Shown: positions 1-18,635, counted from the stretch's first letter. The stretch: 64,000 nt of DNA from Amoebidium appalachense (GCA_963693365.1 CAVNZM010000014.1:2480001-2544000); one strand, 5' to 3'. Numbers and translations: made by a program. The notes: generated by a model from the letters alone, not told the origin.

Positions 1-1052
1 GGGGAGGTAGGGTGGGGGGTGGGGGGAGACGCCATGAAATATATCATGTGTTATGGTAGTAGTGGTCTTCGGTGGGTAGAGAGAAAGGGCGGGGGTGGGT
101 GCAGGAGGGTGGGGGGTGGAGGAGTAAGGCGGGGCGGGGGGGGGGGGGGGGGGGGGGGGAGGGGGTGGTTCGGCGGATGGGCAGGCGGACGGGAGGAAGG
201 ATGGAGGTGACCGGTGGCCAGGCAGGCGGGCGGGAGCACGGAGGGGGGGGGAGGGAGGAGGAGGGGGGGGGGGGGGGGGGGGGGGGAGGACCCAATGAAT
301 ATATCATGTGTTTTTTGGTGGTGGTGGTGTTCGGGGGGGAGCAAGAAGGGACGGGTGGGCAAGGGGGGGGGGGCGGGGAGCGGGGGGGAGGGGAAAGGGA
401 GAGGGGGGGGAGGGGGGACAAACCCAATAATAATCATATTGAGAGCTTATTGTTTGCCTCGCTGACAGCGCCACTGTAACCCGTCCCTGCTTTCCCCCTC
501 CCTCTTGTTACTGCCACAAATCCCCCCCCCCCCCCCCCCTCCCCCCTGGGGGATGAGGAGGTTTCGCCAGCTGTGGCTTCACACTGTTTGTCCCCTCCCC
601 CTCCCCCGCTTCCCCCCTCCCCCCCCCTGCCTCCATCCCTGCGCCTTGGCCTCCGATGGGGCACAAAATCTATTTTTACCTGAAAAAGAAACTTTTGAAA
701 GCAATCGTACTTTGCTGCATACACCTCACCCGCGCCTCAATATCCTAACATCTCACGGAATGCTTCCTTATACTGGCGTCTTTGTTCTTCCATCTATCTA
801 AGCGTCATCCACATGCTGCTGCACAAATATCTTCCATTCACCGTATTTTTGATGTTTTTCCTCCCACGAAATTAGTATTTGTCTTGTTTGTGTTTCCCCC
901 GTATTTTTGTCGATAAGGTACCCTCGCATAAGTCTTCTGCCTTTTTTTTTTTTTTTCTTTTTTTTTTGCATTTTGCATTTTGCATTTTGCATTTTTTTTT
1001 TGCATTTTGCACAGTTACATATAAGGTATTCTCACCTTCCATATTTGTGCAG
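1..1052. other. Low-complexity leader; probably intron of the WDR82-like gene
   Basis: The stretch holds G tracts (about 130-160 and 260-288), C tracts (about 520-550 and 600-630), a T-rich run (943-967) and a TGCATTT-type heptamer repeat (about 967-1010), ending in a polypyrimidine/AG acceptor at 1052. Around 700-860 two overlapping frames faintly resemble the WDR82 segment that should precede the first clear exon. Their phases do not join to it, so no exon is called. Confidence 0.6.
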
Positions 1053-7642
<6,590 letters not shown>

Positions 7643-7766
7643 ACTTGTCATTCCCTTCTCTCAAAGGAGGCCTATGGGATTAGGTGTGTTTGTGCGAGTG
7701 TTTGATATGGGTGGGTGGGTGGGGTGGTAGGGGTTGTAGGAGGGAAGGGGAGGGGATCCGGAAGAG

Positions 7767-7769
<3 letters not shown>

Positions 7770-7812
<43 letters not shown>
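7770..7812. repeat. 43-base G run
   Basis: Uninterrupted G homopolymer on the + strand, potentially G-quadruplex forming. Confidence 0.95.
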
Positions 7813-7817
<5 letters not shown>

Positions 7818-8093
7818 AGATTTGCATGCCACAGTTTGTTTAGATACAACCACCAAGCTCCAACATACCGTATGTGTTTCGAAAAGAAGGTGAAGAATTT
7901 GTTAAAAGATAAATGCATTTTGATGACGAACTTTTTAATGTTTTATGTATCGAAATGTTCGGCTTGGTGTATGTATCTTGTGTTTTTACATTGTGCGAAC
8001 CTGGACGTATATGCTCGGAGGGTTCGCTTTCACTAGAGGTGTGTATGTTGGTGGGTGATTTGGCGGGTTGGGTTTTGGAGGGGAGGGGGGAAT

Positions 8094-8126
<33 letters not shown>

Positions 8127-8338
8127 TCGGCCAAATTTTGCAATTGGCGACATGTTTGAGTTTCTTGCATAGATTGTATGTGTGTCTGTGCTACGGTACT
8201 AGATTTTTGGCTGCAGGTTCAGCCATCACCGTACTGAACATTCGTTGGTAGTGTTGGGGTCTGAACAATCGAAAATATTGGAATGAAAGAATTCGAATCT
8301 ACAGTAAACTGAGAATATTGCTGCTACAAACATCCCCC

Positions 8339-8582
8339 ACGGGTTGACCCACCCAAGTTCAGTTGATGCTGCTGTCTGAGTTGGAGCGTCGTATATACGC
8401 GGGCTAAGGGGTCGAAACTCAGACGCAATTGATGACTTGGGCCCTCCCTGAGGATGGGCTCTGCTTATGACGCATACTGTGCGCATGGCTGATGCTGCAT
8501 ACTTGAATGTTTGCCTTTGCATGTGTCCTGCACCATGCTTCTCATCGTGTATGCGTACTTCGTACTGTGTTCCGCATTCAAA

Positions 8583-8583
<1 letters not shown>
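8339..8583 (+). repeat. Dispersed repeat family A, 5'-truncated copy 3
   Basis: Starts within the element at CGGGTTGACCCACCCAAG and ends CGCATTCAAA followed by about 20 C and then about 26 A. It is nearly identical to 4154-4394. Confidence 0.9.
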
Positions 8584-8613
<30 letters not shown>

Positions 8614-8644
8614 AAAAAAAAAAAAAAAAAACGCACAAAGAAAG

Positions 8645-8675
<31 letters not shown>

Positions 8676-8723
8676 CCCCCCCCCCCCCCTCCCCCCTGAG
8701 ACGGCCAGTTAAAGCCGTAAGCC

Positions 8724-8754
<31 letters not shown>

Positions 8755-9194
8755 ACACACACAGACACACATACATACGCACGTATATACATTTACTGTA
8801 AATGTGCACACACATGTACCTCTCCTTCAGCTGTCTATGATCCAGTTTCTTTTTCTCCTATATAGTGAGTAGGAATAATGTTAACTTCTGGTTAGAGCTC
8901 AAGACGAGCCAACCCTTCGTTCGTGATTATTTCGTGCGCCCGTCACAGCTGTCGAATGCACACACACATTTGCCAACGACGAAGTTTAGCAGCGGGCGCC
9001 GGGTTCTGTAACGTAACATATCGATCACACAGGTGCGCGCGCACACACACACACACAGTACACAAACACAAACTCAAGTGGTACGAGCTCACAAGCCCCT
9101 GGGTGTGTTATAACATGCAAATATCACCAAGAAATTGAGAGTGGCTCCAGCCTCCTGCAAACCGTCACTGTAGCAATGAAACAGGAAGGTTCGA

Positions 9195-9431
9195 ACTCAA
9201 AAACAGTTTGGTGTCTACAGCTACATATGCACACCTGGATTTTTGCGGACACGTGAGACTCCGTGATACAAGGGAAATTTGCCATGCGTCACCGACACAC
9301 TTTCTTGTACTTATTCACAAATTTTACTTTCGTAGCTTACATTCATAAATCCCGGCCTTGTTTCCCAGGGCAAAAAATAGGATCCCGATACACGTGCATA
9401 TGTAGCTGTAGACACCAAACTGTTTTTGAGT
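9195..9431. repeat. Perfect 38-bp inverted repeat with 161-bp spacer
   Basis: Left arm 9195-9232 (starts ACTCAAAAACAGTTTGG) and right arm 9394-9431 (ends CCAAACTGTTTTTGAGT) are exact reverse complements. The spacer is unique-looking sequence. It could be a foldback element or a transcribed hairpin. Confidence 0.93.
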
Positions 9432-9739
9432 CCGAGCTGAGAACTGAGAGTGTTCGAGCCAGCGCAAGAAGAAACAAGAATAATCAAACATTCAAAAGCA
9501 TTCAGACATACAAATAAATACATTTTATCCTGCTAAACTATAGTTTCCATGCAGAAGTGACCTACACACCGTGAAAAAGGAAGGAAACTAGCTCAATATT
9601 TCCGACTGTCACCAGACAGACTCACTACCACCTTTACCAAGAGGTAGCGTGCCTTATGTCCAAAATGCTCATATATACGTGAACAGAGAAAGAAGAGGGA
9701 GCCGACGGGGTCTCTAGCATAGCAACATTAGGGCCTTGA

Positions 9740-10792
9740 TCATCTTAAATGACTTTTAAGGTCAGCCGCCCCAGCAGCAACCAACTGCTCGTTGTTATGA
9801 AGAGGCTCTCGGGGATGCGATTGCTGGAGATGGCCCTTCAGCCCACTCGAGTTCTTGTACCTCTTCCCGCACCCAAACATGTGACAGCGGAAAGGTTTCT
9901 TGGCTTCGACATCACCGGTGTGGCCGTGCAGGGAGTGATACTTGATACCGTTGGGATTTTTGTACCGTTTTCCACATCCGGGCACAGGGCACACGTAGGG
10001 GCGATCCTGCCATCGGTCACCGCAGCTGCTGGAGAGGGAAGCAGGTGACGGCAAGCCACTATCGGCATCAACAGGGAACCCCTCTGTGTCCTCTGACGTG
10101 TCCATGATCTGAGGATCAGGCAGACAGTCAGATCAAAAGTGGTACAAAATAAAAAGCGCACAAACCTAGGTGCTCTGTTTCGTGTTACATATATTTTGTC
10201 GGTGCTCTGTTTCGTGTAACAAAAATAACTACCAGCAGGGCAAATATGGCTAAAAACCCGTCCCAAAAGGCAAAAGAAAGAAAAGGCGAGGCACACCACA
10301 AATGCTACTCTGTAGGTTGTGCATGCCTTGACAGCAGTGCTATGATCTGCCATCCAAGCCCAAGAATCCACGCTTGGCAGGGGAGAGCCCGCAAAGCATG
10401 GTCAGGCAAACAATCTACAGATCTAGAAGTTATACCTCGTCAAAGAAAGCTGCCACCGAAGCCATTTGGCGCACCATGCTCTCAGACTTTGACCTCTTTC
10501 GCTCGGGCACACCTGGCCCCGAGTAGTCCCAATCCATCACAAAGGCGCCTTGATCGTGCAGAAGATGTGTTTGGTCGAATTGCTGCTGCCGCCTTTCAGC
10601 AAGCTGCTCGTCGGTAAAGAACCGGTGCACGAGCGACAGATGCACCGTTTCAGGTCTATCATCCTCGGATCTTGGAGGGGGGATGGATTCGTGGTGAACG
10701 TGGTCTTCTTCGATGTGCTGGATAAGATCTTCCGTTGTTGCAAACTGCTGGTTGCAGTGCGGCCAAAGGCATGCGTTGTCGATAAACACCAT
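9740..10792 (-). CDS. JAZF1: JAZF1-like C2H2 zinc-finger protein, complete, two exons
   Basis: Exon 1 (10436-10792) and exon 2 (9740-10108) join in phase 0 across a 326-bp GT-AG intron, giving 241 residues; human JAZF1 has 243. The N-terminal finger (CLWPHC, then ATTEDLIQHIEEDH) matches the atypical first finger of JAZF1. Two C-terminal fingers follow: CPVPGCGKRYKNPNGIKYH and CHMFGCGKRYKNSSGLKGH. The second of these keeps a full C-X4-C, whereas the human equivalent is CRC-type. A middle segment HLSLVHRFFTDEQLAERR aligns with the human YINRFMTDAARR region. In animals JAZF1 is a nuclear cofactor (TR4/NR2C2 corepressor and NuA4/TIP60 acetyltransferase subunit); fungal Sfp1 is a related growth regulator. 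The start is the first ATG before the finger. The unusually compact, low-repeat structure contrasts with its neighbours. Confidence 0.92.
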
Positions 10793-12504
10793 GGTGGCAA
10801 TTTTGGGTAAAAGGTAGGATAGGCTATCAAATGATACGAAAAACAGCTCGCCTGTCTATTTCCGTGGTAGATAGATCTTGTGACTATAAACGATATAACC
10901 GCAAAAAGGCGTAAGTGGAGAATTAAAAAAAAAAAAACTCAGTCTACCAGCACGATATGTCGACACCGTGCAAATTCGTAAACCAACGCTTACGTCGTAG
11001 TAATCAAGATCCGGAAGCTGCCAAGCAAGGTTCGAACTTGGAAACAGCGAGCTTTAATAGCTTTCACAACCAAAAACGAAACTCACAAAGAGGTTAAATG
11101 AAGTCGGGTTATATGAGATGACGTGAAGGGGGAAGGGAAGAGAAACTGTGATAGTCGATGGTGAAATGGGAACATGGATGTGGGGTGGGGGGTGGGGGGG
11201 GTGGGGGAGATGGAGGTGGGGGGGTGGGGGGGATGGATGATGGGCGAGGTTTCTGTCTAAAACAGAAAACCTCACTATCATGAACAAGAAGGGGTGGAGT
11301 GACACGGGTACAAGTATAATCCCGATACCAGCGCTATTTATATATGCCAACAGACTAGAGATAAGACCCCCACATGCTGTCGCAGAGTGCGCATAACTGC
11401 GACACGACTGCGACACAAATGAGCCGCGGTTATTGCATATGACGTAGGCAGTCGCCCATTGGGCCGTCTGTGTACGTCAACGTTATGCTCTGATGTTTGA
11501 GTGTTTGGTGTTTGTTATGTAAAGCACCTACCTCAAAACAACTTTGTAACTTATACAAATATTATCAATAAAAAGTTATTTTTTCTGTTTTTAAGGCCAT
11601 TTCACCAGAACATTGCTTGTGATGCCGCAGTATGACCCAACCTTTTTCGTGATCATGCAGCCTCAGATTCCTGACCCCCATTCGCTAATTTGATTGGTTT
11701 ATAATCAGCTATATAGATTGCGCCAGACTTTTCTGACAAAAGCGAACCCTAAAAAGGGAAGTCACTGTTCAACATGAGGCAGGGCAAAATATCCTTTTTA
11801 GGCATGCCACAAGACCTGCATAGTTATCAGAGGGTGGGGTTCCCAAAGACTAAGGTTCAAGACATGACGTTTAATAGGAACAGAGGTTACCAAATATTTA
11901 TTTTTAACTTAAGTTCTCCAACTAATCTTATTTCTATAAATTCTTTGGAATGAAAGAGTCACTAGATCCTGCAGCTGCTTAGATATGATGCCACGGCGAG
12001 TAACGCAACTTCGCCGTATTGAACACCAATGGCTTTTTTGCACTCCTCCCACTGATATTCCAGCACCCGCCACCGTACCGAGTTTTGGGGGAAATCCACG
12101 CAGCCGCAAATTGGGAGCCGCCGTGACACGTTCAAGGTGCCCAAAAGTCCTTTTCTTCCATTATCTCAGAGACTTCTGTGTTTCTTTGTGGTGATTTTCT
12201 ATCCCTGCAAAATTGCCTATAAAGAAGATAAGATATTTTGATAATATGAGTTTCAAAAGGCTCATCAGCAGGAAATCCGGTTATCTAGGGGCCGGGCCCG
12301 TTGGGATTGTTTTTTAGCTCAGATTTGGTCTTTTAGCGGCTGACTTGCTTGCTGTGCCTTGATAGGTTTTGAGGGGGGCCTGTTGGGAAGGAGCAGTAAT
12401 GATTGTCTTCTTGCAGAGTGTGGTCTGGTCAACATCGATGCATATGACTAGTTGGAGCAAACTAGTTTCACGCATACACGTACAATTACGGTTTTGCCCG
12501 CTGG
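10793..12504. other. Upstream region of JAZF1; no gene recognised
   Basis: Moderate-complexity DNA with a G-rich patch (11180-11235) and otherwise few simple repeats. A plus-strand AATAAA lies at 11568-11573 in an A/T-rich context, but I see no plus-strand exon before it. Short ORFs at 11054-11416 (-) and 11909-12194 have no recognisable features. Confidence 0.5.
11568..11573 (+). terminator. Isolated AATAAA poly(A)-signal match
   Basis: AATAAA in TATTATCAATAAAAAGTT followed by a T-rich stretch. It could end an unrecognised plus-strand transcript or be chance. Confidence 0.25.
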
Positions 12505-12643
12505 TGTCCTTTGTCACTTGTCGCTTTATTTTTATTTCGTAGCTTTGGGCTTTTTCAGTTCTATTGGTGGTTATGTAGCCTGTGGCTGCACGTTGCCTTC
12601 ATCAACCGATCAATAAACCCGAGTCAAAAGAAAAAAAGAAATT
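12505..12643 (+). repeat. Repeat family C, retroelement-like 3' end (copy 1)
   Basis: From TCCTTTGTCACTTGTCGC to AATAAACCCGAGTCAAAAG plus an A-rich tail. About 140 bp are near-identical to 50445-50588. An AATAAA followed by AGTCAAAAGAAAAAAA looks like the 3' terminus of a retroposed transcript. Confidence 0.8.
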
Positions 12644-12710
12644 CGAATATTTGCACGAATAAGAAACCCCTTGGGGGGTTGTAGGAGGTTGGGGTTTGAA
12701 GAGGTAGGAG

Positions 12711-12748
<38 letters not shown>

Positions 12749-12834
12749 AGCCCCCCCCCCACACACACACACACTCTCTGCCCAAATCGAATCCATGCTC
12801 TCCCTCCCTTTCCCAAACAAGGAACGACATTTAT

Positions 12835-13110
12835 ATCCAAGAAATCAAAGAGAAAGAATCGTTTGAGGTGTAGTGATGCAGCCCCCCACAATCAAGTACA
12901 CCGACACTGAGTTTTCAAAACTAGTTCATGTTTGGGCCTGTCCATGTTGGTGACCAGCCATTTGGCTTGCACTGACACGTGCATCATTGTGGTCCAGTTT
13001 GCCGACTAGGCAACACCCACTTTGTTGGTCATCCTAAGACTCTTGATCACCCAGACTACTTGCAGAAAGAGTTTGAATTTAATGCAGTACTTAGTACCTC
13101 CTTATCCGCA
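12835..13110 (+). repeat. Dispersed repeat family B, copy 1 (reference copy)
   Basis: Core of about 280 bp with ordered landmarks: AGAAATCAGAG-like start (diverged here), CCCACAATCAAGTNCACCGA, ACTAGTTCATGGTTGGGCCT, GTCCATGTTGGTGACCAGCC, GCACTGACACGTGCA, CACCCAGACTACTTGCAGAA and a GCACCTCCACTCC end that runs into C-rich sequence. Twelve copies are spread over 12.8-29.3 kb, all but one in the same orientation. There is no coding potential I recognise. Confidence 0.88.
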
Positions 13111-13635
13111 CCTCCACTCCTTTCCCCTCCCCTCCTCCCCCCCCCCCCCCCCCCCCTCCCCCCTCTTCCCCTTCACTCACCCACACCGACCCACCCAAAC
13201 TGTTTCACGCACACTAGTGGAAAAGGAAAAAAATATGACCAAGCTCAAACTTTCACCTATCCACCTGGAACGTTTGTGGGGACCCTCCCCCCACTCCCCC
13301 CTCCCCGTGGGTCCCCATCACAGAAGAAACCAACACATTGAGTTGGCTGTGATTGGTGGATAGGACTGCCCAAGTTGGCGGTCGAAAAAAACTCCAAGGG
13401 GAAAGGGGGGGGGGGGGGGGGGGGAGGGGGGGGATGGGGGGGGGGGGGGTGGCAGGGGGGGCAGGGGGAGGGGGGGAGTGAGGGGGACTACATCTCTACA
13501 TACACGGAGATTATCGCATATTATCTCGTACTGCTAGTGAAGTGGTTATCTAGGCATGTACTTTGTTGGGTAAAGTAGGAAATACTGTTGGCTTTGGTGA
13601 CGGCACCTGAAAACAGTACAACATGGCTTATTACA

Positions 13636-13670
<35 letters not shown>

Positions 13671-13744
13671 CCCACCCCCTCCCCCCGTGCCCCCTCTCAC
13701 CCCCACCCACCCCACTCCTTTTTTTGCTCCATTCGCCCCCGCAA

Positions 13745-14070
13745 GAAAAAAAAGTATTAAAGCCATTTCAAGAAATCAGACAAGACATGTGATCCGGAAA
13801 GCCGGTGTGCACCCAGTCTGCCTCCCACAATCAGTTTCGTCGACACCCTTTCAAGGCTACATGTGCCCGTTCGCTTTGGTGACCAACCCATGTCAAGTGT
13901 ACTAGCACGTGCAAACACGTTGCTGGACTTAGTCTAGCAGGTCAAAACCCACTTGGCCATCCCTATGATGCACCATAGGCAATCAGTGTCCCAGACTACT
14001 TGCAGAAAGAAGCCTAGATACGGGTCAGAATATTATGCTGTACATTGCACCCCCACCTCCGCACCTCCAC
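13745..14070 (+). repeat. Family B copy 2
   Basis: Diverged (TTGGTGACCAACCC, CCCAGACTACTTGCAGAA), ending at ACATTGCACCCCCACC before C-rich DNA. Confidence 0.8.
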
Positions 14071-14229
14071 TCCCCTGAGGCTCTCCCCCCCCCCCCCCCT
14101 CCCCCCACCCACCCACCCACCCACCCACCCCTCTAACCTCCACCCACCCTTCCTCCCTTCTCCCCTTCCCGCCCTCGTCCCCAAACCCACCCACCCAAAA
14201 ATGTCACCATCCCTCCCTCGCTTTTGCCC

Positions 14230-14262
<33 letters not shown>

Positions 14263-14529
14263 CCCCTCAAACTCATATTGTTTCCAGAATCATCGGATTT
14301 AAAACCATCACTGGACTTCTTCTGCCCTCCGTCTCTCTATCTGGGCATGGTTGTTGTTGTTGGGGGGGGGGGAGGGGGGGGGGGGGGGGTATGTATTTTG
14401 TTGGGTGTTACAGAAAATACTGTTGGCGTTGATGCCGGCAACTGATTACAATCTAACTTGGCCAGACTACATCGGCCCCCTCCCACCTCATCCCCCCTAC
14501 ATCTTTGCTCCCTCCACGTACCCCGTCAT

Positions 14530-14830
14530 CCCTAAAGAGAAAACAGCAATCAAAAGCTATCCCCGAGAAAATAGAGAGGAATGGTGGTCTGGGGGAGCGG
14601 GTGCGCCACCTCCCACAATCAAATGCACCGACACTCCCTCAACACCGATTCATGGTCAGGCCTATTCATGTTGGTGACCAGCCCATTCACATGCACAGAA
14701 CCGTGCAGTCCGTGGTTTAGGTGTCGGTGCTGGCCATCATAAGGCAACTGATTGCCCAGGCTACTTGCAGAAAAAATTGGTACAGGCCAGATTATCATGC
14801 AATACATCGCACCCCGGCCTCCCCTCACCA
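14530..14830 (+). repeat. Family B copy 3, first part of composite block 1
   Basis: Carries TTGGTGACCAGCCCATTC and GCCCAGGCTACTTGCAGAA. Segments E (about 14970-15115) and F follow it, as in block 2. Confidence 0.83.
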
Positions 14831-15114
14831 ACATCTGCCCCCCCCCCTCCCCCCCCCCCCCCCCTCCCCCCCCCCCAACACCTACCCACCCACCCAATTT
14901 GCCACTGTCTCACGCACACTTGAAAAAGGAAAGTGAGCGGCCAAGCCCAGATACCACCTACAACGGTTGCGGGGAGTCTTTCTTCCATCCTGTCACCTGC
15001 AGTAACAACCCAACCCCCTCCCCTCCCCCTCCGCCCCGTTCCTTCCTTTCCCCTTGGGTCCTTTGCAAAACCCCCTACCCGATCTCCCCCCCTTTCCCCC
15101 CCTTACCCCCTTTC

Positions 15115-15570
15115 ATGTAGAAGTTTCAAGCGTGCAAACATGTGGAGCATTGTGATCCACGTGAAAGCGTCAAAAAGGTGAATGCAGGTGTGGCGTTAAC
15201 AGGGCACACTCGTATAAATGCAGATCATAAAAAGAAATATCATTTTTGAAATCACACAAATTCCCTGCAATACTGTAAGACATATATTGACAATCATGCG
15301 TACTGACCTTGCAGATGTCCGCAAATGAAACAAAAGATATTGTAGAAGTCTGCCAGCATTCTTGTAGGAAGAGCATATAATTGCTCCAAGTATGTAGACA
15401 TATCCATATTATCTTGCAGGTATATTCGTAAATCATGGAGCACGTGCTTGTACACCCCCATGTGTCTGCAGACAGAGCCCAAGAGAGCACCCCCAGATAC
15501 ATCCACGGAATATATCTGTGAAACATATGTATTGAAAGCATCTTCCTGTAGTATAAGAGTAGATGCACAT
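15115..15570 (+). repeat. Repeat segment F, copy 1 (composite block 1)
   Basis: About 450 bp from GTTTCAAGCGTGCAAACATG through AGGTATATTCGTAAATCATG to the GACAGAGCCCAAGAGAGCA region. The same order of sequence recurs at 29735-30230 with scattered differences. Confidence 0.85.
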
Positions 15571-15599
15571 GACTGTCCATAGATATATTTGTACAAAGC

Positions 15600-15790
15600 T
15601 CACATGGCTGTGCATAGATATATTTGTAGAACGAACACACGGATTTGCATAGATATATCCGCAGAGAGACCACACGAATGTGCATAGATATATCCGCAGC
15701 CATAGAGCATATGACTGTACATAGATATATCCGCAGATAGAGCACATGATTGTGCACGGATTTATCTGCACACAGGGTACATGTGTGCTC
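15600..15790 (+). repeat. Minisatellite, ~36-bp unit
   Basis: Imperfect units of the form GCATAGATATATCCGCAGA plus GAGCACATGANTGT, about five copies. They are related to the 35-bp array at 30388-31130. Confidence 0.85.
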
Positions 15791-15829
15791 TCAGATATAT
15801 CTGTGGATAAACTTTAAAGCACACAAGAA

Positions 15830-16330
15830 CACCCTCAGATGTATCCGTAGACAGAGTACAGGAGTGTGCTCGTAGATATACCCGCATATAAAGCACTAGA
15901 TATATCCGTAGACAGAGTACAGAAGTGTGCTCGTAGATATACCCGAATATAAAGCACTAGATATATCCGTAGACAGAGTACAGAAGTGTGCTCGTAGATA
16001 TACCGGCATATAAAGCACTAGATATATCCGTAGACAGAGTACAGAAGTGTGCTCGTAAATATACCCGCATATAAAGCACTAGAGATATCCGTAGACAGAA
16101 CAGAAGTGTGCTCGTAGATGTATCCATATATAAAGCACTAGAGATATCCGTAGACAGCACAGAAGTGTGCTCGTAGATATATCCATATATAAAGCACTAG
16201 ATATATCCGTAGACAGAGCACAGGAGTGTGCTCGTAGATATATTCATATATAAAGCACTAGATATATCTGTAGGTAGAGTACAGAAGTGTGCTCGTAGAT
16301 ATACCCGTGGTTGGTATCCATAGACATAGC
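15830..16330 (+). repeat. Minisatellite, 61-bp unit, about 8 copies
   Basis: Units share TATATCCGTAGACAGAGTAC, AGAAGTGTGCTCGTAGATAT and ATAAAGCACTAGA. CCGTAG starts recur at 15845, 15906, 15967, 16028, 16089, 16148 and 16207, then once diverged. The unit looks like a fusion of two 30-bp half-units related to the 35-bp family. Confidence 0.93.
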
Positions 16331-16339
16331 ACAACAGAG

Positions 16340-16830
16340 CACCCCTCCCCCCACTCTCCCTTTTTCGCCCCCTGCCCCTCCCCCTCCCCCCCCCCCCCCC
16401 CGCGCCTCCCCCCCCCCTCTCACCCTTCCCCCCCCCCCCCCTCTCCCCCCCTTCCCCCTCCCACACACACACACACACACAACCACTCCTCCACCACCAC
16501 AAACACACCTTCACAAAAAAAAAAGATTAAATTAATGAGCAGAAAGGAGCTTCTCGGTAAATGAAAATGAGTATGAATTTTTTTAAGAAAAAACGAAAAC
16601 AATCGTCCGAAAGACGGAAAAGGGTGTGTGTGTGTGTGCGTGTGTGTGTGTGTGCGTGTGTGTGTGAGTTGTGTGTGTGTGTGTGTGTATGTGTGTGTGT
16701 GCGTGTGCGCGTGTGCGTGTGTGCGTGTGTGTGTGTGAGGGGGGTGGCCGGAGGGGACGTTTGGGGAGCTGGGCGGGGGGGGGGGGGGGGGGGGGGGGGA
16801 GGGGAGGATGGTAGTGGGATGGTAAGGGGG

Positions 16831-16868
<38 letters not shown>

Positions 16869-17160
16869 CAGAGAGCGAGGGAGGGAGGAGAGTGAGAGAG
16901 GGAGAGGGGGAAAACGAGAGTGTGTGTGTGTGGGTGGGGGGGGGGGGGGGGGGGGGGGGGGGGAAGGCGTGGGGGGAAGGTATCTGGGGGGGATGGGGGG
17001 GGGGGGGGGGGGGAGGGGGGAGGGGTTGCAGCTGGGCACGGTTACAAGCTACCTTGCCTCACATCTCGTTCCCCCCTCCCCCCCTCCCCCCCCCCCCCCC
17101 CCCTTCTTTTCCTTTCTCACCCCCCCCCTCTCCCTCCCCCCCCCACACACAATCCCACCC
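16340..17160. repeat. Simple-sequence cluster (C, CA, GT, G tracts)
   Basis: C tracts with CA, a short A-rich unique piece (16515-16620), a GT/GC array (16625-16740) and several G runs of 20-35 bases to 17030, then C runs. No gene is seen. Confidence 0.9.
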
Positions 17161-17480
17161 TTTTAGGGGAAAAGGCAAGCAACATTCACGCTCGAGCGAT
17201 TAAGGTGCTTTATGGTCTGGGTGGAGCTGCCTCCCACAATCCGGTGCACTGGCATTCTTAACACTAGTTCATGGTTGGACCTGTTCATGTGACCAGCCCA
17301 TTCATGTGCACTGCCACATGCTAATAAGATGGTGGCACTTTGCCGTCTCGACTCACAGTAAACCACACCCACTTTGTGTGATGCTACTGTGTGAAAATTG
17401 GTCACCTAGACTGCTTGCTGAAGAATTGCCATAGGTCAGAATAGCCAGGCAGTACCGGCACCTTCATACGCACCTCCACT
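17160..17480 (+). repeat. Family B copy 4
   Basis: Contains CACTAGTTCATGGTTGGACC, ends at CGCACCTCCACTCC, and is followed at 17525-17590 by a second partial end (GTCACGGGTCAGGATATCAT). Confidence 0.82.
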
Positions 17481-17875
17481 CCCCTCCTCCCCCCCCCCCC
17501 TCCCCCTCCCCCCCGCGCCCCTTTTCAAAAAGAATTGTCACGGGTCAGGATATCATGTAGTTCATAGCAACCGCACCTCCACTCCCCCCCTCCCCTCCTC
17601 CCACCCCCTATCCCATCTTTACCATCCCCTTCCCTCGCTCCCACCCACCCACCCACACCCACCCAAACCACTGATTCACACACACATATGCTTGGACTGA
17701 AAAAATATTACTAATCTCAGACACCATCGTGACCTATTGGGTATTCTTTCCTTCAATCCTCTCACCCGCGATAACAACCCATAAAACTTCACCTCCTCTC
17801 CCCCCTCCGCCTCTTTGGATCCTCTCGCAAACCCCCCTACCCAATCTGCCCCTCCCCGCAAAAAGCCCCCTCCAA

Positions 17876-17911
<36 letters not shown>

Positions 17912-18028
17912 AGAGTCGTCCCCAGCACACAAAAGAAACGATACATGGCGTGGTCCCCCTCTTTGCCTTCTCGTGCCCCCCCCCCCCCCCAAGGTATAAA
18001 TATCGTGCTCAGAGCTGTAAAAAGTTTC

Positions 18029-18120
18029 ATGTGTGCCGCTTGCTCCGTAAATCACACTGTATGGAATATCTGTGATATCCAGAATTTCAAATATTTCAAG
18101 CGACTCAGGCTGTGCATATC
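18029..18120 (+). repeat. Repeat family D copy 1
   Basis: ATGTGTGCCGCTTGCTCC, then GATATCCAGAATTTCAAAT and CAAGCGACTCAGGCTGTGCA. Related copies lie at 18636 and 22446. Confidence 0.65.
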
Positions 18121-18234
18121 ACTTTTTACAACAAACCATTCGTACATAGGTATCTCGGAAATCCTCCCAACCCCCCCTCCCCCCCCCCCCCCCCCCCCAC
18201 TCTTTGTAAACTCTTGCCTAGCCCGATCTTTTTT

Positions 18235-18500
18235 CATTCTAATCCAGATCCCACAATCCATTGCGCAAACACTCTCTCGACATCTATATTTATGATCGGG
18301 GCTCTCCATGATGGCGACCAACCCGCTTCCCTGGCACTGACACGTGCATTGCCAGTTTCGAGTTACATACACAACCCTAAGAGTGTGGGCAATCCTAACA
18401 AACATTGTGTTGGCCACGTTCAGGGCAAATGGTCGCCCCACATAAAGTCTTGCAGAAAGCATGGCACGGATTGATTCTTATCAGAACACTCATGAGTCCA
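18235..18500 (+). repeat. Family B copy 5
   Basis: Diverged: CCACAATCCATTGCGCAAAC, GATGGCGACCAACCCGCTTC and GCACTGACACGTGCATTGCC. Confidence 0.75.
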
Positions 18501-18635
18501 TAACTCCCTCCCACCCCCACCCCCTCCCCCCAGGATTGCCCATCACATACAAGACAACGACTTTTAACAATGTCTTCCTAAGCCAGTTCCGGACTCCTTT
18601 CGGTGTAAAGGTCTTTCTCGGTACTCTACGGGTGT

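Larger units (their letters stand above)
7643..9739. other. Interval between WDR82 and JAZF1 (3' ends convergent)
   Basis: Contains G tracts (7770-7812 and about 8095-8125), a family A fragment, C and A homopolymers (8582-8630), CA arrays (about 8741-8765 and 9042-9057) and a 38-bp inverted repeat. No coding exon is seen, and no clear AATAAA for either gene was found. Confidence 0.6.

Noticed and set aside
700-860. Upstream WDR82 exon
   Set aside because: Faint similarity in two frames, but no donor in the phase required by the exon at 1053.
9186-9200. GGTTCGAACTC (also 11027 and 49475) as tRNA T-loop
   Set aside because: No acceptor, D or anticodon stems can be drawn around any of them.
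15830-16330. CRISPR-like regular repeats
   Set aside because: The whole 61-bp unit repeats with no variable spacers, and the context is eukaryotic.
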